A stretch of DNA of 21,311 nt from an uncultured Lachnospiraceae bacterium (GCA_902782965.1 CACZPG010000148.1:1-21311); one strand, 5' to 3'; counted from the first letter of the stretch, positions 7,120 to 14,506 are shown. Numbers and translations: made by a program. The notes: generated by a model from the letters alone, not told the origin.

Positions 7120-10100
7120 ATGATATCAAAGTTTAGTGTAAAAAGACCATATACTGTATTCGTAGCTGTAATAGCAGTTGTCGTAATCGGTATCGTAGCT
7201 TTAATGAGAATGACGGCAGATCTGCTCCCCAACATGAATCTTCCTTATGTTCTTGTTATCACAACAGACATGGGTGCGAGTCCTGAAACTGTTGAGAAGG
7301 AAGTAACTTCTCCGATTGAGTCGGCACTTGCTACTACCTCCAACCTTAAGAGTATACAATCCATGTCCTATAACAGTTACTCTACAGTTATTCTTGAGTA
7401 CGAACAGACTTCTAATATGGATGCGACTCTTATTGAAGTTCAGCAGAGTCTGGATCAGGTCAAAGGTACCTTTGGAGAGTCGGTAGGAACACCTGTGGTT
7501 ATGCAGATCAATCCGGATATGCTTCCAGTAATGGTAGCGGCGGTAAATGCAGATAACATGGACAGCGTTCAGCTGACTGACTATATTGAATCAGATATTC
7601 TTCCTCAGCTTGAAAGTATAGAGGGGGTTGCTTCTGTTACCGCTACAGGCGGAATCAAGGAAAGTGTCCGTGTAGTTCTTAATCAGGATAAGGTTGATAA
7701 ACTCAATGATAAGATAATGGCTGAAATTGATTCCAAATTTGATGATGCCAAGAATGAACTGGCAGATTCGAAAGCAGAGATAGAATCCGGTGAAGCGGCT
7801 CTTGAGAAAGGTAAGGAAGAGTTTGCTGATCAGATTTCTGAAAATAAGGGAATGCTTCAGTCAACTCAGATAGAACTATATCAGACCGAAAAGGATTTAA
7901 ATGAACAGCTCAAATCCTTAAAGGATACCAAGTCTACACTGGATGAAACCATCAAAGGTCTTAATACTGCATATAAAAATGCGAAGAAGGTTCAGGAGGG
8001 ACTAGACGGAATTAATTCTGTTCTTGCTCTGTATGAACAGGGGGTTCTGGATGAGAACACTTTTGCAGCTTCTTCGGGAATGACTGTTGAGCAGGCCTAT
8101 GCTCAGCAGACACAGCTTACTCAGACTCTTGCTGCGATTAATGCAGAACTGGCTTCCAGTGGTGCGGCTATGGCTTCTCAGGGGATAACCCTTAAGACTT
8201 ATACTGACATTCCTGCCGTTCTGAAGAAGCTTGAGAAACAGAGGACTGAAGTTAAGAAGGGAATCAAGAAGCTTGAAGCAGGTATCAATAAAGTTAAGGA
8301 TGGAAAGTCTGCAACAAGTGATGCACTTGAGAGTATTAACAAGGCTGAGATAGAGCAGTCTATAACTATGGCTGAAGCATCTGCGGAGCTTTCTCAGGGC
8401 AAAATGCAGATAGAAAATGCAGAGAAGCAGCTGGATGATTCGATAGACAGTGCAATGGATAGTGCTGATCTGAATCAGGTGTTATCTCTGGACACTCTGA
8501 ATAACCTTCTGGTGGCTCAGAATTTTGATATGCCGGCAGGATATGCTCCCGGAGAAGGCGGTGACTACCTGGTAAAGGTAGGAGAGAGTATTTCCGATGC
8601 TAAGGAACTTGAAGATACAGTTCTGATAGATCTTAATATGGATACGGTTGGTGTTATCAAAGTATCTGATGTTGCGGATGTAAAGGAAGTGGATGATTCC
8701 GAAGAAGCTTATGCCAAGTTGAATGGTGATCCGGGACTTCTGATATCTTTTGAGAAACAGACCGGTTATGCGACGGGAGATGTTACAGATTCCATACTGG
8801 ATAAATTCAGCAGTCTGGAAAGAACGGAAGAAAAAGGACTTCATTTTGCAGTTTTGATGGATCAGGGTGTATATATAGACATTATTGTGAAATCAATCCT
8901 TCAGAATATGATTCTGGGAGCTTCACTGGCTATTATTATACTTATTATTTTCCTTCGTGATATCAGACCTACAATTATTATTGCATGTGCAATTCCTTTC
9001 TCGGTTATATTTGCGATAGTACTTATGTACTTTACTGATATTTCACTTAATATCATTTCTATGTCCGGACTTACTCTGGGTATAGGAATGCTTGTGGATA
9101 ATTCTATAGTTGTAATAGAGAATATTTACAGACTCCGTAAGGAAGGACAGTCAATCAAGAAGGCGTCAGTCTATGGTGCAAGTCAGGTATCCGGAGCCAT
9201 AACGGCTTCTACTCTTACAACAATGTGTGTATTCCTGCCGATTGTGTTTACTGATGGACTTACCCGACAGCTGTTCGTGGATATGGGTCTTACAATTGCA
9301 TATACTCTGGGAGCTTCTCTTATAGTAGCGCTTACACTGGTTCCGGCGATGGCACAGGGAATTCTCCGAAACACAAAAGAGAAGGAAGACCGGGACGAGA
9401 ATCTTTTTATGCGGGGATATACTGCTTTCCTCAGCGGCGCATTAAGATTTAAACCTTTGGTGTTTGTTATTATGATACTTCTGGCTGGGGCATCTGTATT
9501 CCTTGCTCTTAAGCGAGGTACAGAATTCATGCCTGAAATGCAGAGTGATCAGGTAAGTATTACGCTGTCTGTGCCTGACGGGGAGGAACGTACCTTCGAA
9601 GAAATGACAGCATGTGCAGATAAGCTTACTGAAGGTCTGTTGGAAATCAAAGAAATAGAAACTATCGGATCAATGATCGGAAATGGTTCTACCCTTGGTG
9701 CTCTGTCCGGCGGTGGAGCAGATGATGTATCAATGTATGTTCTTCTCAAAGAGGATGCCGGACTCAGTAATGCCGAAATCACCAGACGGATTATGGAGAA
9801 GGCTGAAGGGATTGATTGTGAAATCGAGGTAAGCACCTCCATGATGGATATGGAAGCTCTGATGGGTAACGGAATTACCGTAATGATTAAGGGAAGAAAT
9901 ATCGAAACTCTTCAGAAACTTGCGGGCGAAGTATCAGCTGCCATAAGCGGTGTTGAAGGAATTGAGAATATTGATGATGGTCTTGATAATATGACCAATA
10001 CGCTTATGATATCAGTAGATAAGAAGAAAGCTGCAGATTATGGTCTTACCGTTGCGCAGATATATGGAGTGATTGCCGGTGAACTTGCTTCTACCAAGGC

Positions 10101-10968
10101 TACAACTGAAATAGAGACGGATGTTAAGGATTATGATGTATTCGTTGAGACTGATAAGCAGGCGAATATAACTATTGATGATCTGAAGAAGCTTAAGCTT
10201 ACCTATGTGGACAGAGAGGATAACGAAGAGAAAGAGGTGGCTCTTTCAACAGTAGCAACCTTTACCGAAGGCGAAGAATTATCTCAGGTTCTTAGAGATG
10301 ATCAGAGCCGGTATATAAGAGTTGCGGCGGCAATTGATGATGATCACAATATCGGTCTGGTAGGAAATGAAGTAAATGAGAAACTTAAGGATGTTGCGAT
10401 ACCGGAGGGATATTCAATTACCATGACCGGTGAAGATGAGACCATTAATGAGGCAATGCGACAGGTGCTTCTGATGATGCTTCTGTCCGTCATTCTCATT
10501 TATCTGATAATGGTTGCTCAGTTCCAGAGTCTTAAATCACCGTTCATTATAATGTTTACTATTCCGCTGGCGTTTACAGGTGGATTCCTGGCTCTGTTTA
10601 TAGTCGGAAAAGCTGTTTCGGTTATTGCCATGATCGGATTTGTAATGCTGGCAGGTATAATCGTAAATAACGGAATCGTTCTTGTGGATTATATCAATCA
10701 GCTTCGTCGGGAGGGAATGTCTAAAAAGGATGCAATAATAGATTCTGCTAAGACCAGACTTCGTCCGGTATTAATGACAGCTCTTACTACAATTATTTCG
10801 ATGTCAACAATGGCAGTTGGAATGGGTAAGGGTACAGAAATGTCACAGCCAATGGCGATAGTTGTAGTCGGCGGAATGATTTATGGAACCATTCTTACTC
10901 TTGTACTTGTACCGTGTCTGTATGATGCATTTAATAAAGAGAAGGATATGAGAGAAGAGGAACTGTAA
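7120..10968 (+). CDS. RND-superfamily exporter (HAE1/AcrB-like) with coiled-coil insertion
   Basis: Proton-driven multidrug or lipid exporter of the AcrB fold in the cytoplasmic membrane. It has 1282 residues where AcrB-type proteins have about 1050. Two repeated halves are visible: TM1 (about 11-30), a first extracytoplasmic domain, a TM block from about 590, TM7 (about 780-797), a second extracytoplasmic domain, and a TM block from about 1117. TM4 carries LVDNSIVVIEN (Asp660, Asn661 at the AcrB Asp407-Asp408 place) and TM10 carries VNNGIVLVDY (1182-1191), without the AcrB lysine. Residues about 198-452 are a Lys/Glu/Gln/Ala-rich coiled coil inserted where AcrB begins its docking subdomain; the normal fold resumes at LNNLLVAQNFDMPAG. 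No membrane-fusion or outer-membrane partner lies nearby. AAGAGG at 7107-7112 supports the start. Confidence 0.93.
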   Translation: MISKFSVKRPYTVFVAVIAVVVIGIVALMRMTADLLPNMNLPYVLVITTDMGASPETVEKEVTSPIESALATTSNLKSIQSMSYNSYSTVILEYEQTSNMDATLIEVQQSLDQVKGTFGESVGTPVVMQINPDMLPVMVAAVNADNMDSVQLTDYIESDILPQLESIEGVASVTATGGIKESVRVVLNQDKVDKLNDKIMAEIDSKFDDAKNELADSKAEIESGEAALEKGKEEFADQISENKGMLQSTQIELYQTEKDLNEQLKSLKDTKSTLDETIKGLNTAYKNAKKVQEGLDGINSVLALYEQGVLDENTFAASSGMTVEQAYAQQTQLTQTLAAINAELASSGAAMASQGITLKTYTDIPAVLKKLEKQRTEVKKGIKKLEAGINKVKDGKSATSDALESINKAEIEQSITMAEASAELSQGKMQIENAEKQLDDSIDSAMDSADLNQVLSLDTLNNLLVAQNFDMPAGYAPGEGGDYLVKVGESISDAKELEDTVLIDLNMDTVGVIKVSDVADVKEVDDSEEAYAKLNGDPGLLISFEKQTGYATGDVTDSILDKFSSLERTEEKGLHFAVLMDQGVYIDIIVKSILQNMILGASLAIIILIIFLRDIRPTIIIACAIPFSVIFAIVLMYFTDISLNIISMSGLTLGIGMLVDNSIVVIENIYRLRKEGQSIKKASVYGASQVSGAITASTLTTMCVFLPIVFTDGLTRQLFVDMGLTIAYTLGASLIVALTLVPAMAQGILRNTKEKEDRDENLFMRGYTAFLSGALRFKPLVFVIMILLAGASVFLALKRGTEFMPEMQSDQVSITLSVPDGEERTFEEMTACADKLTEGLLEIKEIETIGSMIGNGSTLGALSGGGADDVSMYVLLKEDAGLSNAEITRRIMEKAEGIDCEIEVSTSMMDMEALMGNGITVMIKGRNIETLQKLAGEVSAAISGVEGIENIDDGLDNMTNTLMISVDKKKAADYGLTVAQIYGVIAGELASTKATTEIETDVKDYDVFVETDKQANITIDDLKKLKLTYVDREDNEEKEVALSTVATFTEGEELSQVLRDDQSRYIRVAAAIDDDHNIGLVGNEVNEKLKDVAIPEGYSITMTGEDETINEAMRQVLLMMLLSVILIYLIMVAQFQSLKSPFIIMFTIPLAFTGGFLALFIVGKAVSVIAMIGFVMLAGIIVNNGIVLVDYINQLRREGMSKKDAIIDSAKTRLRPVLMTALTTIISMSTMAVGMGKGTEMSQPMAIVVVGGMIYGTILTLVLVPCLYDAFNKEKDMREEEL

Positions 10969-11003
10969 AGCAGTAATTCGCTATGAACTCTGCTTTTCAG
11001 TTC
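10960..11003. terminator. Hairpin between convergent RND and pncC genes (possible terminator)
   Basis: GAACTGTAAAGCAG (10960-10973, contains the RND stop codon) is complementary, with one mismatch, to CTGCTTTTCAGTTC (10990-11003). No long T-run follows on either strand, so termination is uncertain. Confidence 0.45.
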
Positions 11004-11017
11004 ACGATATTTAGTGC

Positions 11018-11485
11018 TTAGCTTACCAGCAGCTCAGAAAGCTTATTGTAGACGAATTCAACACTTGCTTCACGGACCTGGTTACGGCCGATACTTCCGA
11101 ACTGCTTCGTGAAGGTAGATATTTCGCCGTTAATGAAGAATCCGAAGCATACCATTCCAACGGGTTTGGTATCGGTTCCTCCTGTGGGACCTGCTATTCC
11201 GGTGATTCCAACACCGACCTCAGCGTTCATGGCTTTAGCAGCTCCTTCACACATCTGTGCAGCTACTTCTTCACTGACAACACCGTAAGCTTTTATGGTA
11301 TCAGGATTTACCTTCAGGTATTTTATCTTTGCTTCATCTGCATAGGTTACGAAGCTGACATCAAGTACCGAAGATGCGTCAGGAACATTTACCAGACGCG
11401 CAGCGGCAAGCCCTGCAGTGCAGGATTCGGCGAATGTAATATGATAGCCCTTGGATTTAAGTTGTTGAACGAGTTTTTCTTCCAT
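11018..11485 (-). CDS. pncC: CinA C-terminal-type nicotinamide-nucleotide amidohydrolase (PncC)
   Basis: Stand-alone amidohydrolase of the CinA C-terminal family, which deamidates NMN to nicotinic acid mononucleotide in NAD salvage (activity known for the family, inferred here). The 155 residues match a single domain; the N-terminal MoCF-like half of full CinA is absent. Motifs seen are FAESCTAG (18-25), VSEEVAAQM (70-78), GITGIAGPTGGT (93-104) and KPVG (107-110). It converges on the RND gene and diverges from the DUF212 gene. A TTGAAA / TACCAT promoter with 17-base spacing precedes it. I saw no SOS box, so damage induction is not supported here. Confidence 0.9.
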   Translation of the reverse strand: MEEKLVQQLKSKGYHITFAESCTAGLAAARLVNVPDASSVLDVSFVTYADEAKIKYLKVNPDTIKAYGVVSEEVAAQMCEGAAKAMNAEVGVGITGIAGPTGGTDTKPVGMVCFGFFINGEISTFTKQFGSIGRNQVREASVEFVYNKLSELLVS

Positions 11486-11542
11486 AAGTAATGCCTTTCT
11501 GATACAAAATATTCATAATATCTTCAATGGATTTGTTTTATC

Positions 11543-11571
11543 ATGGTACTACTTTTTGAGGGGTGTTTCAA
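11543..11571 (-). promoter_or_regulatory. Probable pncC promoter
   Basis: On the minus strand, TTGAAA (11571-11566) and TACCAT (11548-11543) are separated by 17 bases, about 60 bases before the gene. Confidence 0.45.
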
Positions 11572-11578
11572 GAATTAT

Positions 11579-11617
11579 GCAAGATCTGCGAATCAGATGC
11601 TCAGCCAATTCGCTTGC
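11579..11617. promoter_or_regulatory. Nested inverted repeats in the pncC/DUF212 divergent spacer
   Basis: GCGAAT (11588-11593) is inverted as ATTCGC (11608-11613), with flanking GCAAG (11579-11583) and CTTGC (11613-11617). A competing small hairpin, ATCTG-CGAAT-CAGAT, occupies 11584-11598. The block sits just upstream of the pncC -35 box and could be an operator or a structured RNA; neither is shown. Confidence 0.3.
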
Positions 11618-11668
11618 CGGGTAGTTCTCGATTATATGTAAGACTATCTTTCGGATTTATACATGCTG

Positions 11669-11677
11669 TGATAGAAT
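11669..11677 (+). promoter_or_regulatory. Extended -10 promoter for the DUF212 gene
   Basis: TGATAGAAT is a TGn-type extended -10 box, about 43 bases before the start codon. There is no good -35 box. Confidence 0.4.
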
Positions 11678-11719
11678 AAAAAGTGGTTTAAAAATATAAA
11701 ATGATGCAGGAAGATAAAA

Positions 11720-12178
11720 ATGGAAATATTAAAACAGATCCTCATGAACAGAATTCTGATATCCGGTCTTATTGGATGGGCTGTGGCTCAGGTTCTGAAA
11801 ACAATAATATATCTGGTTGTAAACCATGAACTAAACTTTGAGAGACTCTTTGGTGATGGCGGTATGCCCAGTGGTCATTCGGCCACAGTAACAGCTGTAG
11901 CCCTTTCAACGGGGTTTGAGGTTGGTTTTAATACTCCGATATTTGCCCTTGCAGCTATAGTGGCTATAATTGTCATGCATGATGCCACAGGAGTCAGACT
12001 TGAGACCGGAAAACAGGCCAAGGCAATAAATGATATGATGGCCTTCATGCAGAAGCTTGGGGGAAAAGAACTCACTAATAAGGAAAAACTTAAGGAATTT
12101 GTGGGACATACACCTCTTCAGGTTGTTATGGGATGTATACTCGGTATAGTGGTAGCGATAGTATTTCATTATGCATGA
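11720..12178 (+). CDS. Divergent PAP2 family membrane protein (DUF212, YuiD-like)
   Basis: A 152-residue integral membrane protein. It has hydrophobic segments at about 12-34, 55-65, 73-88 and 130-151. The family hallmark GGMPSGHSA (47-55) resembles the PSGH phosphatase motif of PAP2 enzymes, and MHDATGVR (86-93) is the second conserved block. The family is found in Firmicutes and plants; its activity is not well established, and phosphatase function is only suggested by the motif. The start has AGGAAG (11708-11713). It is a single gene, divergent from pncC, and ends in a tandem TGA repeat followed by a terminator shared with the converging gene. Confidence 0.9.
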   Translation: MEILKQILMNRILISGLIGWAVAQVLKTIIYLVVNHELNFERLFGDGGMPSGHSATVTAVALSTGFEVGFNTPIFALAAIVAIIVMHDATGVRLETGKQAKAINDMMAFMQKLGGKELTNKEKLKEFVGHTPLQVVMGCILGIVVAIVFHYA

Positions 12179-12238
12179 ATCTCAATATGAGAATTTCAAT
12201 ATGAGAATTTCAGTATGAGAATTTCAGTATGATAAAAT
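12176..12238 (+). repeat. Tandem repeats beginning at the DUF212 stop codon
   Basis: The stop codon starts a series: TGAATCTCAATA (12176), TGAGAATTTCAATA (12188), TGAGAATTTCAGTA (12202) and the same again (12216), then TGATAAAAT (12230). The period is 14 bases after a shorter first unit. TGA triplets at offsets 12, 26, 40 and 54 from the true stop cover all three reading frames. Confidence 0.92.
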
Positions 12239-12239
12239 A

Positions 12240-12287
12240 AGCGGTAACTGCTCGATAAAATGATTTATCTGCAGTAACCGCTTTTTT
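12240..12287. terminator. Terminator between convergent DUF212 and methyltransferase-like genes
   Basis: AGCGGTAACTGC (12240-12251) pairs, with one mismatch, to GCAGTAACCGCT (12271-12282). An inner stem GATAAA/TTTATC closes an ATGA loop, and six T end at 12287. It serves the plus strand best; the minus strand has only a poorer T-rich tail. Confidence 0.9.
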
Positions 12288-12305
12288 GTTCTTTTGATTT
12301 TTGTA

Positions 12306-12353
12306 TTAATTCTCTATTTTTTCGTTTAATTCACTGTAATCTGTTTTTAATTC
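12306..12353 (-). repeat. GAATTAA repeated three times with 20-21 base period after the methyltransferase-like gene
   Basis: On the minus strand, GAATTAA occurs at 12353-12347 (last codon bases plus the true stop), 12332-12326 and 12312-12306. The bases between copies are A-rich but poorly conserved, so this is a weaker repeat than those at murG and the DUF212 gene. Confidence 0.6.
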
Positions 12354-13051
12354 TTCTTGAATGGAACAAACATATAAGTGCTGGTTCTGTAATCTCTGTA
12401 GGTGGCACCGAATCTTTCTTCCAGGAAAGGTTCTTCAGTAGCCTTCATAAGTCCCGAAAGGATGAAATAATATACTATCGGAAGAAAATACATAAATGCA
12501 TTTCCGGAGAAGAATAATGCAGCGGTACAGATTATAAGTACACCGGCATAGATGGGGTTTCTGGTTCTGCTGTAGATTCCTGTAGTAACAAGCTTTCCCA
12601 TCTGAAGGTTCTCATTGATGGAGCATGTGGAAACGGCATCAACTATAAGTTTGATTCCAAAGAACAGGAATATAACCCCGAATCCGATATATGTATATCT
12701 CAGCCATGCAGCAGTAGGTATTCCGGAAGTGATAGGCGGAATGTGACCGAGAACAACTGCAATGACCGTGATCACTGAAATAATCGGAACAAATTTGAAA
12801 CCGCTTCCGTATTTGGGGAGTGGTTCTGCGACCTGCATTACAACAGGTGTTGGAGATACAGCTGCTTCAAGTTCTTCGTCAGAAATATCTTCTGGAATAG
12901 AATTGTCGCCTGTATTTGCCGATGTATTATCAGAAGGTGTCCCGGAAGTCGTAGCAGATGATGATTCATCTCCATTGTAATATCCTTTTATTTCAGCCAG
13001 AAGTTTCTCTTTTTCACTGAGATTGGAATCGTTCTTATCCTGTAAAGACAT
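12347..13051 (-). CDS. Isoprenylcysteine carboxyl methyltransferase-like membrane protein
   Basis: Membrane methyltransferase-type protein of the ICMT/PEMT group; the substrate in bacteria is unknown and likely a lipid or small molecule. Of 234 residues, the first 80 or so are polar, acidic and Ser/Thr-rich, probably disordered and cytoplasmic (for example DNTSANTGDN). Hydrophobic segments follow at about 87-106, 119-140, 165-182 and 185-203. The family signature is visible: TTGIYSRTRNPIYAG (156-170) and EEPFLEERFGATYRDY (206-221), the SAM-binding region of ICMT enzymes. GGAGA precedes the ATG. It diverges from the AIM24-family gene with matching extended -10 promoters. The long N-terminal tail is unusual for the family. 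Confidence 0.85.
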   Translation of the reverse strand: MSLQDKNDSNLSEKEKLLAEIKGYYNGDESSSATTSGTPSDNTSANTGDNSIPEDISDEELEAAVSPTPVVMQVAEPLPKYGSGFKFVPIISVITVIAVVLGHIPPITSGIPTAAWLRYTYIGFGVIFLFFGIKLIVDAVSTCSINENLQMGKLVTTGIYSRTRNPIYAGVLIICTAALFFSGNAFMYFLPIVYYFILSGLMKATEEPFLEERFGATYRDYRTSTYMFVPFKKN

Positions 13052-13107
13052 ATTACTAAGTTCTCCTTATATCTATCATTATCAGATTATTCATAAAACC
13101 GACAACA

Positions 13108-13116
13108 ATTATACCA
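13108..13116 (-). promoter_or_regulatory. Extended -10 promoter of the methyltransferase-like gene
   Basis: On the minus strand the sequence reads TGGTATAAT, a perfect extended -10 box, about 57 bases before the start codon. No clear -35 box is seen. Confidence 0.6.
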
Positions 13117-13180
13117 CTATACAAATAAAAAAAACAGTGTAATGCTTGATGATTTTATTATAGTATTAAAAACAACTTAA

Positions 13181-13189
13181 TGGTATAAT
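13181..13189 (+). promoter_or_regulatory. Extended -10 promoter of the AIM24-family gene
   Basis: TGGTATAAT is a perfect extended -10 box, about 78 bases before the preferred start. With its divergent twin it forms a perfect 10-bp inverted repeat. Confidence 0.6.
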
Positions 13190-13266
13190 TTAATATGTTT
13201 CATATGAGATGAAAAAACTAATTGGGAAACTGAACATTTTTATTATTTATGAGGAGGTATCAGAAA

Positions 13267-14121
13267 ATGATTCAAGTTAACAATGTATTCAACAACGAGA
13301 ACATGAAGGTGATTGCAAGCTCCGGTCCATACTTTGTTTATGAGCACCAGGCAGATCTCTCAGTTACACCTTTTACTGCAGAAAATGCTTTCTTCATGCA
13401 TCAGATGAACGTAAGAAGGAGACAGCTTCTTGTTCAGCTTAATAATTCATCTGTAAAAATGCAGGCAGGTGCTATGCAGTGGATATCCGGAAATGTGCAG
13501 GTATCATCAGGTGTTAAGGGTGTAGGTAATTTCCTTGGAAAAATGGTTAAGGGTGCTGTTACCGGAGAATCTGCAGTAAAGCCTGAATATAGCGGACAGG
13601 GCTTTGTTATGCTTGAACCTACATATAAGCATCTGCTTATTGAAGATGTTGGCTCATGGGGATCAGGCATGGTTCTTGATGATGGACTTTTCCTTGCCTG
13701 TGATACTACCTTACAGGAAACTATTAATAAGAGATCAAATGTATCCTCAGCTTTACTTGGTGGAGAGGGACTCTTCAATCTTTGTCTTTCTGGTCAGGGT
13801 TATGCGGTTCTTGAAAGCCCGGTACCAAGAAGCGAGCTGTTTGAATTTGTTCTTCAGGATGATGTTCTTAAAATAGATGGTAATATGGCTATTGCATGGT
13901 CAAGTTCACTTCAGTTCACAGTTGAAACTGTAACCGGAAATGCAATCGGTTCAGCTGCAACGGGTGAAGGCCTTGTTAATGTATTTCGTGGTTCGGGTAA
14001 GGTTCTTATGGCTCCTACAGATGGTGCTCCTACTATGGCGCCTGTTAACGGACCGGAACCAACAGCTACATCTTCACAGGGTATTGCCGGAAGTGTAGTA
14101 AGCAGCCTGTTTAATGCATAA
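13267..14121 (+). CDS. AIM24 family protein
   Basis: About 284 residues of the AIM24 family (named after a yeast mitochondrial protein; bacterial role not settled). Members fold as a beta-rich double-stranded helix. Visible features are the glycine-rich beta segments typical of the family: QMQAGAM-like VKMQAGAMQWISG, a GKMVKGAVTGES linker, YSGQGFVMLEP, LLGGEGLFNLCLSGQGYAVLES and GLVNVFRGSGKVLMAPT. The C-terminus is a Pro/Ala/Thr-rich tail. An in-frame ATG at 13249 overlaps the ribosome binding site, so the ATG at 13267, nine bases after GGAGG (13253-13257), is chosen. It is a single-gene unit between an extended -10 promoter and a strong terminator. Confidence 0.88.
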   Translation: MIQVNNVFNNENMKVIASSGPYFVYEHQADLSVTPFTAENAFFMHQMNVRRRQLLVQLNNSSVKMQAGAMQWISGNVQVSSGVKGVGNFLGKMVKGAVTGESAVKPEYSGQGFVMLEPTYKHLLIEDVGSWGSGMVLDDGLFLACDTTLQETINKRSNVSSALLGGEGLFNLCLSGQGYAVLESPVPRSELFEFVLQDDVLKIDGNMAIAWSSSLQFTVETVTGNAIGSAATGEGLVNVFRGSGKVLMAPTDGAPTMAPVNGPEPTATSSQGIAGSVVSSLFNA

Positions 14122-14125
14122 TGGC

Positions 14126-14157
14126 TTATTTAATTAATACATTATTTGATTAATATA
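14126..14157 (+). repeat. Two 16-bp tandem units just after the AIM24 stop codon
   Basis: TTATTTAATTAATACA (14126-14141) is followed directly by TTATTTGATTAATATA (14142-14157), 14 of 16 bases equal. It begins four bases after the stop codon. The end of the gene (TTTAATGCATAA) looks like a diverged further unit. Confidence 0.7.
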
Positions 14158-14161
14158 TATG

Positions 14162-14217
14162 TAACCTCCTGTCTTGGTTCTGAATAAGAATCTTTATAGA
14201 CAGGAGGTTATATTTTT
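14162..14217 (+). terminator. Terminator after the AIM24-family gene
   Basis: A perfect 13-bp stem, TAACCTCCTGTCT (14162-14174) with AGACAGGAGGTTA (14198-14210), closes a 23-base loop and is followed by TATTTTT. Confidence 0.85.
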
Positions 14218-14266
14218 CTTATGGCGGTTGATATAGTGGTGACGTTGATAAGGAGTTTTTTAGTGA

Positions 14267-14506
14267 ATGGAAAAGAGCATAAAAGATAAGATATTATTTG
14301 TATTGCCGCCATTTGTTTTGGCTTTATTAGCCATTATATGGTATGAAAATAATCAAATCTATGATATAATATCAGAGATTGCGATATTTACTTCAGTAAA
14401 TATTCAATCCGTCTGTCAGTTTATGACAGATAGTGTCCGGAGGATGTTTCAATGTCATATATTGCATTATATAGAAAATTTCGTCCTGATTCATTTGATG
14501 AAGTAA
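14267..14506 (+). CDS. Possible small membrane protein overlapping the dnaX start
   Basis: A 79-residue open frame in the 330-base gap between the AIM24 gene and dnaX. The N-terminal part looks protein-like: a charged start (MEKSIKDK), one hydrophobic helix (about 9-25, ILFVLPPFVLALLAIIWY), then a polar stretch. An AAGGAG box (14252-14257) lies nine bases upstream of the ATG. Against it, the last 18 codons run over dnaX in another frame, there is no recognisable family, and the C-terminal half looks random. It may be a real leader-type membrane peptide translationally coupled to dnaX, or a chance frame in the dnaX leader. Confidence 0.3.
   Translation: MEKSIKDKILFVLPPFVLALLAIIWYENNQIYDIISEIAIFTSVNIQSVCQFMTDSVRRMFQCHILHYIENFVLIHLMK
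14412..14430 (+). promoter_or_regulatory. Perfect inverted repeat in the dnaX leader
   Basis: TCTGTCA (14412-14418), a five-base loop GTTTA, then TGACAGA (14424-14430), ending eight bases before the dnaX GGAGG box. It could be a protein site or an RNA hairpin near the ribosome binding site. It has no T-tract. Confidence 0.4.

Noticed and set aside
11486..11719. SOS box upstream of the CinA-type gene
   Set aside because: No GAAC-N4-GTTC type palindrome is present in the spacer on either strand.
14221..14289. 22-codon frame starting after the AGGAGG of the AIM24 terminator
   Set aside because: The AGGAGG is the right arm of a strong terminator stem and the spacing of 12 is long. The frame has no features.
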